Assembly (NCBI GenBank): GCA_025963425.1
Contig: JAOPUQ010000080.1
Location: 1 to 8,075, forward strand
DNA from: Modestobacter sp.
GTDB lineage: Bacteria; Actinomycetota; Actinomycetes; Mycobacteriales; Geodermatophilaceae
Direction: 5' to 3'
Length of the DNA: 8,075 nucleotides
The stretch's first letter is position 1. Every line of letters starts with the position of its first letter. Below, in pieces: positions 1 through 6,040 of this stretch. A program made the translations under genes and the position numbers. The notes under the pieces were generated by a model. The model saw nothing but the letters and a program-made list of their open reading frames with translations, did no database searches and was not told where the DNA came from.

Positions 1-297
1 GGGCTGCCCGCCGACGCCCGCGACTACGGCACCGGCGCGCAGATCCTGGTCGACCTGGGCGTGCGCACCATGCGGCTGCTGACCAACAACCCGGCCAAGC
101 GCGCCGGGCTGGAGGGCTACGGTCTGAAGATCACCGGCAGGGTCTCCCTGCCCACCCACGTCACCGCCGAGAACGTCGGCTACCTGCGCACCAAGCGCGA
201 TCGGATGGGACACCTGTTGGAGATCATCGAGCCGGACGGCGCCGTCGCCGTCCCGCCCAACGACATCCCCGTGCGCCACGACGAGCAGCCGGTATGA
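1..297 (+). CDS. ribBA: GTP cyclohydrolase II, C-terminal part (probably bifunctional RibBA); 5' end outside window
   Basis: The reading frame is open from the first base and ends at TGA 295-297, so about 98 residues of the C-terminus are present. They match the end of the GTP cyclohydrolase II domain: an ADARDYG stretch, then LVDLGVRTMRLLTNNPAKR, then an NVGYLRTKRDRMGHLL-type ending, followed by a short acidic tail. The enzyme opens the imidazole ring of GTP in the first step of riboflavin synthesis and acts in the cytoplasm. The zinc-binding cysteines and most of the active site lie upstream of the window. In actinomycetes this domain is usually fused behind a 3,4-dihydroxy-2-butanone 4-phosphate synthase domain, hence the ribBA symbol. 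That fusion cannot be seen here, and a stand-alone ribA is possible. ribH follows 97 bases later on the same strand, as expected for a rib operon. Confidence 0.93.
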   Translation, partial: GLPADARDYGTGAQILVDLGVRTMRLLTNNPAKRAGLEGYGLKITGRVSLPTHVTAENVGYLRTKRDRMGHLLEIIEPDGAVAVPPNDIPVRHDEQPV

Positions 298-351
298 GCG
301 GGCGCGCGGGCCCGGCCCGGGACACTGCAGCGTCACGAATCCGATCGACGA

Positions 352-383
352 GCTGGGGGCACCTCCCGCTCGCGGGGGACAGC
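352..383 (+). promoter_or_regulatory. Folded leader element upstream of ribH with alternative hairpins
   Basis: The 97 bases between the cyclohydrolase stop and ribH contain a compact palindromic element. Outer arms GCTG (352-355) and CAGC (380-383) enclose an inner stem of 363-368 with 373-378, which contains one G-U pair and a CTCG loop. Its left arm, CCTCCC (362-367), can instead pair with the G run at 355-359, or with four bases of the ribH Shine-Dalgarno sequence (386-389). The three pairings are mutually exclusive. The element could be a translational switch, an RNA stability element or a dispersed palindromic repeat. The sequence alone does not decide, and no FMN-riboswitch core was recognised. 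Confidence 0.4.
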
Positions 384-394
384 GAGGAGAACTC

Positions 395-922
395 ATGAGC
401 GGGGGAGGGGCGCCGCACCAGGAGCCGGTGGAGGCCTCGGGACTGACCCTGGGCATCGTGGCCGCCAGCTGGCACGCCGACATCACCGACTCGCTGCTGG
501 CCCGCGCGGTCGCCTGCGCCGAGGCCTCGGGCGTGCAGTCGCCGACCGTCGTCCGGGTGCCCGGCGCCATCGAGCTGCCGGTCGTGGCCCAGGCGCTGGC
601 CGAGACCCACGACGCGGTCGTCGCCCTCGGCGTCGTCGTCCGCGGCGGCACGCCGCACTTCGAGTACGTCTGCGACTCGGTCACCGCCGGCCTGACCCGG
701 GTCTCGCTGGACGCCGGCACCCCGGTCGGCAACGGCGTCCTCACCACCGAGGGCGAGCAGCAGGCACGCGACCGCGCCGGCATGGACGACTCGGCCGAGG
801 ACAAGGGCTGGGAGGCCACGGCCGCGGCGCTGGCCACGGCGCTGGTGCTGCGCCAGCTGCGCGCGCCGCGGGGCACCACCGGCTTCACCGCCGCCGCCGA
901 CGCCCGGGAGCTCGGCGCGTGA
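395..922 (+). CDS. ribH: 6,7-dimethyl-8-ribityllumazine synthase (RibH)
   Basis: This gene encodes the penultimate enzyme of riboflavin synthesis. It condenses 5-amino-6-ribitylaminouracil with 3,4-dihydroxy-2-butanone 4-phosphate to give lumazine, and usually forms pentamers or icosahedral shells. The 175-residue protein shows the family's blocks in order: GIVAASWHADI (residues 20-30, with the actinobacterial Trp-His version of the substrate-binding aromatic), VVRVPGAIELPVVAQ (52-66), ALGVVVRGGTPHFEYV (77-92, with the conserved His88 that acts as acid-base catalyst) and NGVLTTE...RDRAG (113-129, with the phosphate-binding Arg127). The length is slightly above the usual 155-160 because of about 15 extra N-terminal residues. 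The ATG start is supported by GAGGAG at 384-389, five bases upstream. The stop codon overlaps the hisE start, which implies translational coupling. Confidence 0.97.
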   Translation: MSGGGAPHQEPVEASGLTLGIVAASWHADITDSLLARAVACAEASGVQSPTVVRVPGAIELPVVAQALAETHDAVVALGVVVRGGTPHFEYVCDSVTAGLTRVSLDAGTPVGNGVLTTEGEQQARDRAGMDDSAEDKGWEATAAALATALVLRQLRAPRGTTGFTAAADARELGA

Positions 923-1182
923 AGACGTTCGACCAGCTGTTCGCCGAGCTGACCGAGAAGGTGGCCGCCGGCGACCCGGCGTCCGGGACGGTCACCGCCG
1001 TCCGGGACGGGGTGCACGCCGCGGGCAAGAAGGTGGTCGAAGAGGCAGCGGAGTCCTGGATGGCCGCCGAGCACGAGGGCGAGGACCGCACCGCCGAGGA
1101 GATCAGCCAGCTGCTGTACCGGGTCCAGGTGCTCATGCTGGCCCGGGGGCTGCGTCTCCAGGACGTCTACGCTCACCTCTGA
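919..1182 (+). CDS. hisE: Phosphoribosyl-ATP pyrophosphatase (HisE)
   Basis: The 87-residue protein is a typical stand-alone actinobacterial HisE. It hydrolyses phosphoribosyl-ATP to phosphoribosyl-AMP and pyrophosphate, the second step of histidine synthesis. It belongs to the all-alpha MazG-like NTP pyrophosphohydrolases. The helix carrying the metal-binding acidic residues is visible as GKKVVEEAAESWMAAEHE (residues 36-53, Glu41, Glu42 and Glu45), followed by AEEISQLLYRVQVLM (59-73), the second acidic helix. The GTG start at 919 overlaps the ribH stop as GTGA, so translation probably depends on ribosomes finishing ribH. HisE is separate from HisI here; in enterobacteria the two are fused. 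hisG follows after 101 bases. Confidence 0.96.
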   Translation: MKTFDQLFAELTEKVAAGDPASGTVTAVRDGVHAAGKKVVEEAAESWMAAEHEGEDRTAEEISQLLYRVQVLMLARGLRLQDVYAHL

Positions 1183-1227
1183 CGGCTCGCCAGGTTGCCT
1201 CCTGCGACGCCGCCCAGCCCCATCCCC

Positions 1228-1247
1228 CGACCGACTGTCGTCGGTCG
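1228..1247 (+). promoter_or_regulatory. 8-bp perfect inverted repeat between hisE and hisG
   Basis: The arms CGACCGAC (1228-1235) and GTCGGTCG (1240-1247) are exact reverse complements separated by the four bases TGTC. The dyad sits in the 101-base hisE-hisG gap, ending 36 bases before the hisG GTG and 23 bases before its ribosome-binding site. It could form an RNA hairpin that attenuates or protects the message, or be a protein-binding operator. No T tract follows, so it is not a classical intrinsic terminator. No His-rich leader peptide was found in the gap. Confidence 0.4.
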
Positions 1248-1283
1248 ACCCGCTCCACCCGAAGACACCCGAGGAGTTGCCCA

Positions 1284-2150
1284 GTGCTGCGCGTCGCCGT
1301 CCCGAACAAGGGCGTCCTGAGCGAGCCGGCCGCCGCCATGCTCGCCGAGAGCGGCTACCGGCAGCGCCGCAGCACCAAGGACCTCGCGGTCTACGACCCC
1401 GACAGCGACACCGAGTTCTTCTACCTGCGCCCGCGGGACATCGCCGTCTACGTCGCCGCCGGCACGCTGGACGTCGGGATCACCGGCCGGGACATGCTCC
1501 TGGAGACCACGCCGAACGACGGCGAGGGTCCGGCGGCCGCCGAGGTCATGCAGCTGGGCTTCGGCCGGTCCTCCTTCCGCTTCGCCAGCCCGGTCGGCTC
1601 GCCCATCGAGGGGCTCGAGCAGCTGGCCGGCACCCGGATCGCCACCGCCTACCCGGGGCTCCTGCAGCGCTACCTGGACGACGCCGGCATCAAGGCCAGC
1701 GTGGTCAAGCTCGACGGTGCGGTGGAGACCGCCTGCCGGCTGGGCGTGGCCGACGCCGTGTGCGATGTCGTGGAGACCGGGACGACGCTGCGGGCGGCCG
1801 GACTGCGGATCATCGGTGAGCCGGTGCTGAGCAGCGAGGCGATCCTGGTCCGCCGGGCCGGCGCCGAGGAGGACCCGGCCGTCGCGCAGCTGCGCCGGCG
1901 CCTGCGGGGGGTGCTGGTGGCCCGGCGGTACGTGCTGCTGGACTACGACTGCCCGAACGAGCTGCTGCAGCGGGCGACGGCGATCACCCCGGGTCTCGAG
2001 GGCCCGACGATCAGCCCGCTGCACACCGAGGGCTGGTCCGCGGTCCGGGCGATGGTCCGTCAGGACCAGACCAACCGGCTGATGGACGAGCTCTGGGACC
2101 TCGGTGCCCGCGCAATTCTCGTGACGAGCATCCACGCCTGCCGCATCTGA
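1284..2150 (+). CDS. hisG: ATP phosphoribosyltransferase, long form (HisG)
   Basis: HisG catalyses the committed step of histidine synthesis, joining ATP and PRPP to phosphoribosyl-ATP. The 288-residue length and domain order are those of the long, self-regulated form. Residues 1-210 form the periplasmic-binding-protein-like catalytic part, beginning MLRVAVPNKGVLSEPA. They include GTLDVGITGRDML and the PRPP-binding motif CDVVETGTTLRAAGL (160-174). Residues from about 211 form the C-terminal ACT-like domain that binds histidine, recognisable by YVLLDYDCP, ATAITPGLEGPTI and a final AILVTSIHACRI. Feedback inhibition by histidine is therefore expected. The GTG start is preceded by GAGGAG (1271-1276) at a seven-base distance. 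The gene lies downstream of hisE in the same direction, and a small lipoprotein gene follows 19 bases after its stop. Confidence 0.97.
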   Translation: MLRVAVPNKGVLSEPAAAMLAESGYRQRRSTKDLAVYDPDSDTEFFYLRPRDIAVYVAAGTLDVGITGRDMLLETTPNDGEGPAAAEVMQLGFGRSSFRFASPVGSPIEGLEQLAGTRIATAYPGLLQRYLDDAGIKASVVKLDGAVETACRLGVADAVCDVVETGTTLRAAGLRIIGEPVLSSEAILVRRAGAEEDPAVAQLRRRLRGVLVARRYVLLDYDCPNELLQRATAITPGLEGPTISPLHTEGWSAVRAMVRQDQTNRLMDELWDLGARAILVTSIHACRI

Positions 2151-2169
2151 ACAGGGCAGGGTGTGGTCC

Positions 2170-2691
2170 ATGCGCCCGTTCCCGCGCCGCAACCGCGCCG
2201 CCCGCGCCTCGCTGACCCTGCTCCTCGCCGTGCCGCTCGTCCTGCTGGCCGGCTGCACCTCCGGTGCCGGCGGCGGCGGCTCGGCGGACGGCTCGTCCTC
2301 CGCCGCGGCGTCCACCTCGTCGGCGGCGTCGACGTCCTCGGACCCGGCCGCCGGGGGCGGCACCGGCCGGGCCGACAACGACCTGCAGGTCGAGCTGGAC
2401 CGCGGCGACGGCAGCCCGGTCGAGCAGTACCGGTTGACCTGCGTGGACGTCGTCGAGGGCTCGCTCCCGGACGCCGAGGCCGCCTGCGCGCACCTCCAGG
2501 GACTGGCCGACCCGTTCGCCCCGCTGGCCGCGGACCTCATGTGCGCCGAGGTCTACGGCGGACCGCAGACCGCGCGCGTCACCGGCCGGTGGCACGGCAG
2601 CGCGGTGGACCTGCAGCTGTCCCGGACCGATGCCTGCCGCACCGCCCAGTGGGACTCCCTCGGCGCGCTGCTGCCCGGCCCGGTCGGCTGA
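2170..2691 (+). CDS. Lipoprotein with subtilisin-inhibitor-like (SSI-type) domain
   Basis: The 173-residue protein begins with a basic stretch (RPFPRRNRAAR), a hydrophobic helix and the lipobox LLAGC, with Cys29 as the expected lipidation site, so it should be anchored outside the cell membrane. A low-complexity Ser/Ala/Gly linker (about residues 30-65) precedes a domain of roughly 100 residues with four cysteines at 91, 106, 125 and 156. Their spacing (15, 19, 31) closely follows the two disulfides of Streptomyces subtilisin inhibitor. YRLTCVDV, ACAHL, MCAEVYGGPQ, VTGRWHG and DACRTAQWDSL fall where SSI blocks do. By this alignment the P1 residue of the inhibitory loop is Glu127. Protease inhibition is inferred, not shown. 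I chose ATG 2170 because GCAGG (2156-2160) is at the right distance; GTG 2161 would touch it. The gene may be read through from hisG, 19 bases upstream. Confidence 0.82.
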   Translation: MRPFPRRNRAARASLTLLLAVPLVLLAGCTSGAGGGGSADGSSSAAASTSSAASTSSDPAAGGGTGRADNDLQVELDRGDGSPVEQYRLTCVDVVEGSLPDAEAACAHLQGLADPFAPLAADLMCAEVYGGPQTARVTGRWHGSAVDLQLSRTDACRTAQWDSLGALLPGPVG

Positions 2692-2711
2692 GGCGCCGCG
2701 CCCGAGCCGAC
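2683..2711. terminator. Candidate bidirectional terminator between convergent genes
   Basis: GTCGGCT (2683-2689) and AGCCGAC (2705-2711) form a perfect 7-bp inverted repeat around a 15-base GC-rich loop. The left arm runs into the lipoprotein stop codon, and the right arm lies 14 bases beyond the stop of the convergent DUF2877 gene. Position favours a shared transcription end for both genes. There is no T run on either side, so this would be the U-poor type common in actinomycetes, and it may simply be a chance dyad. Confidence 0.35.
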
Positions 2712-2724
2712 TCCCTGCCCGGCG

Positions 2725-3729
2725 TCAGCGCGGGCGGGTGGTCCGGTCGACCAGGTCGATGGCGGTGCACAGCCCCAGGGCCATGGCACGCCCGCTGGTG
2801 GAGCCGGTGCCCAGCAGCGCGTCGATCGCCGGGGCGAGCGCGCCGTCGCCGACCAGCCCGCGCAGCACGGCGGCGAACTCGCCGCTGACCCGCCCGGCGG
2901 CCGCATGACGGAGCAGGGCCCGGGACAGCTCGGTGGTGCGCCCGGCGGCCAGTGAGGTCACGCCGAACCCGAACCGCTCCGCGGCCGGGTGGCCCAGCAG
3001 TACGAGGCCGGCGGTGGTGCCGGCCAGCACGTCGTCCCCGGCGGGGGTGAGCCCGGGGCCCAGGCCGATCAGTCGGGTGGCGGTGCGCAGCGCCGCGTCC
3101 AGATCGGCCCGGCGGACGGCGCCGCGCAGCGCGGCCAGCGGACCACTGGGCCCACTGGGCAGGCCGGGCAGGGAGAACGCGCTGTGCGGCACCCCCTCGC
3201 CGTAGACGGCCGCCCGCAGCTGACGGACGCCCTCGGGCAGCAGGGCCGGGCGCGCGGTGGGCAGTTTGGGCCGCGGGTCCCACCAGGCCGCCGCGCTCAC
3301 GGTCAGGTCGCCCACGGTGACCCGGCCGCCACCGACCAGGGCCCGCGCGCCGCTGGGCACCGACACCAGCGGGCGGCCGTTGGCCGGGCGGAAGAGCACG
3401 CAGCCCAGTGGCAGCCGGGCGGCGTCGGAGGTGAGCACGCCGACGACGTCGGTGCCGTGTGGGGTCTGCACGGTGAGGTAGACGGCGGCGGGCACCGACA
3501 GCAGTACCCGGGCCTCGCGCACCGGCCCGCGCAGCAGGTCGGCCACCCCGGTGCTGGTCTGGGTCGGAACGGCACCGGCCGCGCCCCGGACGCCGGGTGT
3601 GCCACCCGCGGTCGCGGGAGGACCGGACAGGGAGATCGTGGGTACACCGGCCCGGGCAGCGCGCCCCTGACGGGCGACCTCCTGGTCGGCCCTGCCCTGT
3701 CCGCCGGTGCTCTCGTCGATGGTGCGCAT
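2725..3729 (-). CDS. DUF2877 domain protein (AllH/YlbF-like)
   Basis: The 334-residue protein carries the DUF2877 signature: GLGPGLTPAGDDVLAG (about residues 220-235) with a conserved Asp pair, a following TTELSRALLRHAAAGRVSGEF segment, and the C-terminal GTGSTSGRAMALGL motif (about 307-320). E. coli AllH (formerly YlbF) is a family member that works with AllF (FdrA) and AllG (YlbE) in oxamate carbamoyltransferase, late in allantoin breakdown. No AllF or AllG gene is in this window, so the exact role here is open. The first 45 or so residues are Gly/Ala/Thr-rich and not part of the domain. ATG 3729 was chosen because GGAGG lies five bases before it on the minus strand (3739-3735). GTG 3741 is the alternative and would add four residues. 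The gene is divergent from a PucR-type regulator, its likely controller, and convergent with the lipoprotein gene. Confidence 0.87.
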   Translation of the reverse strand: MRTIDESTGGQGRADQEVARQGRAARAGVPTISLSGPPATAGGTPGVRGAAGAVPTQTSTGVADLLRGPVREARVLLSVPAAVYLTVQTPHGTDVVGVLTSDAARLPLGCVLFRPANGRPLVSVPSGARALVGGGRVTVGDLTVSAAAWWDPRPKLPTARPALLPEGVRQLRAAVYGEGVPHSAFSLPGLPSGPSGPLAALRGAVRRADLDAALRTATRLIGLGPGLTPAGDDVLAGTTAGLVLLGHPAAERFGFGVTSLAAGRTTELSRALLRHAAAGRVSGEFAAVLRGLVGDGALAPAIDALLGTGSTSGRAMALGLCTAIDLVDRTTRPR

Positions 3730-3734
3730 GCGGG

Positions 3735-3739
3735 CCTCC
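3735..3739 (-). promoter_or_regulatory. Ribosome-binding site deciding the DUF2877 start
   Basis: The minus strand reads GGAGG here, five bases before ATG 3729-3727. This is a near-ideal Shine-Dalgarno sequence. It overlaps the alternative GTG start (3741), which argues for the shorter protein. Confidence 0.6.
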
Positions 3740-3741
3740 AC

Positions 3742-3899
3742 TTACCATCCGACCGGACACAGCGCCGGACTTCGAACCTAGATGGCGCGTCGTCTGCGTC
3801 TGTATGGCGATTCTCGCCAACGCTGGCTTCTCCCGTCCAGGGACGTCTGACAGAATCGTGGCGACGATGTCCCAGCCGGGGCACTTGGGGGAACGTAGA
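3742..3899. promoter_or_regulatory. Divergent promoter/operator region between DUF2877 gene and pucR-like gene
   Basis: This gap must hold the promoters of both divergent genes. Seen directly: a perfect dyad TGGCGA-TTC-TCGCCA (3805-3819); a second dyad ATCGT-GGCG-ACGAT (3855-3868); the hexamer ATGGCG twice, 22 bases apart (3782 and 3804), about two helical turns; and CCGGAC twice, 12 bases apart (3753 and 3765). For the minus-strand gene, TAGGTT (3780-3775) could serve as a -10 box. For the plus-strand gene, CAGAAT (3851-3856) is a weak -10 candidate. No convincing -35 hexamers were found. The dyads are plausible sites for the PucR-type protein, but no match to a known PucR operator was recognised. 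Confidence 0.5.
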
Positions 3900-5864
3900 G
3901 TGACTGAGCGTGAGGCGTCCGTGAGCATCGCTCCACAACGCGACCGGGTTGCTACGCACAGTCCGGTACCTGCATCGGCCGAGCCGGTGCTGTCGCAGGT
4001 CCCGCCCGCCGACCGCAGCGCGCTGCAGGACAGCATGGGCCTGGCCGTGGAGCAGGTGCTCGCCCTGCCCGGGCTGGTGGGCACGGTGGTCGTCGGCGGG
4101 GCCAGCGGCAGCCGGCGCGTCGTCCGGCACGTGGTCGTCGACGACCCGGTCGACCCGCTGTCCGGCGCCGGTCCCGACGTCCTGGTCGTGCTGGGCAGCC
4201 AGCTTCCGGCTGCCGACGCGGCACACTCGCGTGCGCTGGTGGAGCGGTTGCACCGCGGCGGCAGCGCGGCGCTGGCCTACCGGGCCCGGCCCGGACAGGA
4301 GCCCGCCGACCTGCCCCCCGACCTCCCCATGGAGGTCCTCGCCGAGGCCGACCGGCGTGGGTTCCCGGTGATCGCGCTGCCCTCGACCGCCCGGCTGGAC
4401 GAGGTGGTCGCCGAGGTCCTCGGCGCCATCATCGCCCGGCAGACCCAGGCGCTCAGCCTGGCCAACCGGATGCACAACCAGTTCATCGACGTGGCGCTGT
4501 CCGGCGGTGGGCTGGCCGAGGTGACCGGCCAGGTGTCGACCTTCCTCGACGGCGCCGCCGTGCTGGGCCTGGGCCCCGACCGGGAGGTCGCCACCAGCGC
4601 GGGGCCACCGGCCGACGTCGAGGAGATCCGCGACTGGCTGTGGCTGCTCGATGCCGCCGCCGACGACGCGTTCGCCGACCTCACCCCCTCCCGCCGGCTG
4701 TCGGGCAACCGGGCCGACCAGAGCGTCGTCACGCCGGCCGAGGTGCTGGCCGACGCCGACCTGTCCCCGGCGGACGGCATCCTGCTGGTGCCCGGCCACC
4801 ACGAGCTGCCCGGCGGCCGGGGCGAGTACGCCGTCGCCCCCGTCATGGCCGGCGACCAGCGGCACGGCTGGCTGGTGGCGGTCAACCGGCACGGCCCGAT
4901 GCTGGTCGGCGCCGGGGTCGTGCTCGAGCAGGCGGCGGTCATCGCCGCACTGTCGGAGATCCGCCACCAGGCGGTGCACTCGGTCGAGCTCCGCTTCCAG
5001 GGGGACCTGGTCCGCCGCCTCGTCGGGGGCTCGGTGCGGCACACCGAACGGGTCCTGGCCTACACCCGGTCCTTCGGGTGGCGGCTCGACGGGCCGGTCG
5101 TCGTCCTGGTCACCGCCACCGAGACCATCGACTCCGGCGGCGACCCGACCCGCGCGCTCGACGTCCTCGACCGGCTCGCCGACGGCTGGCGCGCCGCGGT
5201 CGAGAGCGAGGTCTCCGGTGCCGCGGTCGCGGGGCTGGCCACCGAGATCGTCACCGTGCTGCCGCTGGACGGCCGGACGCCGGAGGAGCTCTCCGCCCTG
5301 GTCGCCGCCGTCACCGCGCGGGTCAACGGGCGGCTGCGCCGGGTGGGCCGGCTGCTGGGCACCGGCATCGGCCGCCCGGCCGAGTCGCTGTCGGCGCTCG
5401 CCGAGGCCTATCAGCAGGCGCAGCGTGCGCTGGTCGTCGGCCAGGAGATCCACGGCGGGCACGCGGTCACCCACTTCGACCAGCTGGGTGTCTTCCGGCT
5501 GCTGTCGCTGATCCCCGACAGCTACGAGCTGCGCTCCTACGTCGACGAGGTGCTCGGCCCGCTGGCCGACTCCGGCGACGCGGACTCCACCGACCTGCGC
5601 GACACCCTGCGGGTGCTGCTGGAGACCAACCTCAACGTCGCGGAGTCAGCCCGCCGGCTGCACTTCCACTACAACACGATGCGGTACCGGATCGGGAAGC
5701 TGGAGCGGCTGCTGGGGCCCTTCACCACCGACCCGACGCTGCGGCTGAACCTGCTGCTGGCCCTGCACGCCGCCCGCATGCGCGGGCTGGACCAGTCGCA
5801 CCGGCCGCCGCTGGAGCACGTCCCCGCCCCCCTCGTCGACGACGGTCTCGAGCAGTTGGCCTGA
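3900..5864 (+). CDS. PucR-family transcriptional regulator
   Basis: About 654 residues with the full PucR architecture. After a variable start, the N-terminal PucR ligand-sensing domain covers about residues 39-190, with GLAVEQVLALPGLVGTVVVGG and a DPVDPLSGAGPDVLVVLGSQL block. A central region and a degenerate GGDEF-like domain follow (about 355-526). The C-terminal helix-turn-helix is clear: NLNVAESARRL, then HFHYNTMRYRIGKLERLLG (588-606), then a final LNLLLALHAARM. Relatives regulate purine, allantoin or amino-acid catabolism in response to small ligands; B. subtilis PucR is the type member. The start is uncertain: GTG 3900 has a G-rich site (3887-3891) upstream, ATG 3867 adds 11 residues, and GTG 3921 has GAGG five bases before it. 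The gene is divergent from a DUF2877 gene, its most likely target, and autoregulation is plausible. The symbol is left empty because the ligand is unknown. Confidence 0.92.
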   Translation: MTEREASVSIAPQRDRVATHSPVPASAEPVLSQVPPADRSALQDSMGLAVEQVLALPGLVGTVVVGGASGSRRVVRHVVVDDPVDPLSGAGPDVLVVLGSQLPAADAAHSRALVERLHRGGSAALAYRARPGQEPADLPPDLPMEVLAEADRRGFPVIALPSTARLDEVVAEVLGAIIARQTQALSLANRMHNQFIDVALSGGGLAEVTGQVSTFLDGAAVLGLGPDREVATSAGPPADVEEIRDWLWLLDAAADDAFADLTPSRRLSGNRADQSVVTPAEVLADADLSPADGILLVPGHHELPGGRGEYAVAPVMAGDQRHGWLVAVNRHGPMLVGAGVVLEQAAVIAALSEIRHQAVHSVELRFQGDLVRRLVGGSVRHTERVLAYTRSFGWRLDGPVVVLVTATETIDSGGDPTRALDVLDRLADGWRAAVESEVSGAAVAGLATEIVTVLPLDGRTPEELSALVAAVTARVNGRLRRVGRLLGTGIGRPAESLSALAEAYQQAQRALVVGQEIHGGHAVTHFDQLGVFRLLSLIPDSYELRSYVDEVLGPLADSGDADSTDLRDTLRVLLETNLNVAESARRLHFHYNTMRYRIGKLERLLGPFTTDPTLRLNLLLALHAARMRGLDQSHRPPLEHVPAPLVDDGLEQLA

Positions 5865-5884
5865 CCGGCTCGCAGCGGGTCGGG
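5860..5884 (+). terminator. Candidate terminator hairpin at the end of the pucR-like gene
   Basis: CCTGACC (5860-5866) pairs with GGTCGGG (5878-5884) through seven base pairs including one G-U. After a single mismatch, GCT (5868-5870) and AGC (5874-5876) add three more. The stem spans the stop codon. A C-rich run follows instead of T residues, so termination efficiency is uncertain. Confidence 0.35.
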
Positions 5885-5889
5885 CATCG

Positions 5890-5898
5890 CCCCCCCCC
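5890..5898 (+). repeat. Homopolymer tract of nine C residues
   Basis: Nine consecutive C bases lie in the 222-base gap between the pucR-like gene and the reductase gene. It is the longest homopolymer I noticed. It is intergenic, so slippage would not shift a reading frame, but it could alter spacing in a leader or be a sequencing-length error. Confidence 0.8.
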
Positions 5899-6016
5899 GG
5901 GCGCACAGCGAGGGGAACGTGACCCCGCTACTCCGACGTCGTCCGCGGTGCGGGCGCGCGCCATCTGACCATCGGCTGACCGGCTTCCGCCCTGCCCGTC
6001 CGCTGAGCCCTCGTGC

Positions 6017-6040
6017 GTGCCCCGGCGCACACCGGGGCAC
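6017..6040 (+). promoter_or_regulatory. 9-bp perfect GC-rich hairpin upstream of the reductase gene
   Basis: GTGCCCCGG (6017-6025) and CCGGGGCAC (6032-6040) are exact reverse complements around the six-base loop CGCACA. The stem is the strongest in the window and ends 46 bases before the reductase start. It may be a U-less terminator of the upstream regulator gene, or, if the promoter lies before it, a stable structure in the leader of the reductase message. No T tract follows. Confidence 0.5.

Noticed and set aside
298..394. FMN riboswitch upstream of ribH
   Set aside because: The 97-base gap is too short for the six-helix FMN element, and none of its conserved core was recognised. Only a simple palindrome is present.
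1183..1283. Histidine leader-peptide attenuator before hisG
   Set aside because: No run of CAC/CAT codons in a short open frame and no terminator with a T tract were found.
2161..2169. GTG start giving three extra residues on the lipoprotein
   Set aside because: It abuts the ribosome-binding site with no spacing, whereas ATG 2170 is correctly spaced.
1173..2540. 455-residue open frame on the minus strand across hisG and the lipoprotein gene
   Set aside because: It is an antisense shadow of hisG, whose protein matches its family along its whole length.
3597..3866. Upstream extension of the PucR reading frame
   Set aside because: It would overlap the start of the divergent DUF2877 gene and its promoter. 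The added residues have no PucR-like content.
3303..5474. 723-residue open frame on the minus strand, opposite the pucR-like gene
   Set aside because: It overlaps two well-supported genes, shows no recognisable domain, and has the Gly/Arg/Pro/Asp-rich composition typical of antisense frames in very GC-rich DNA.
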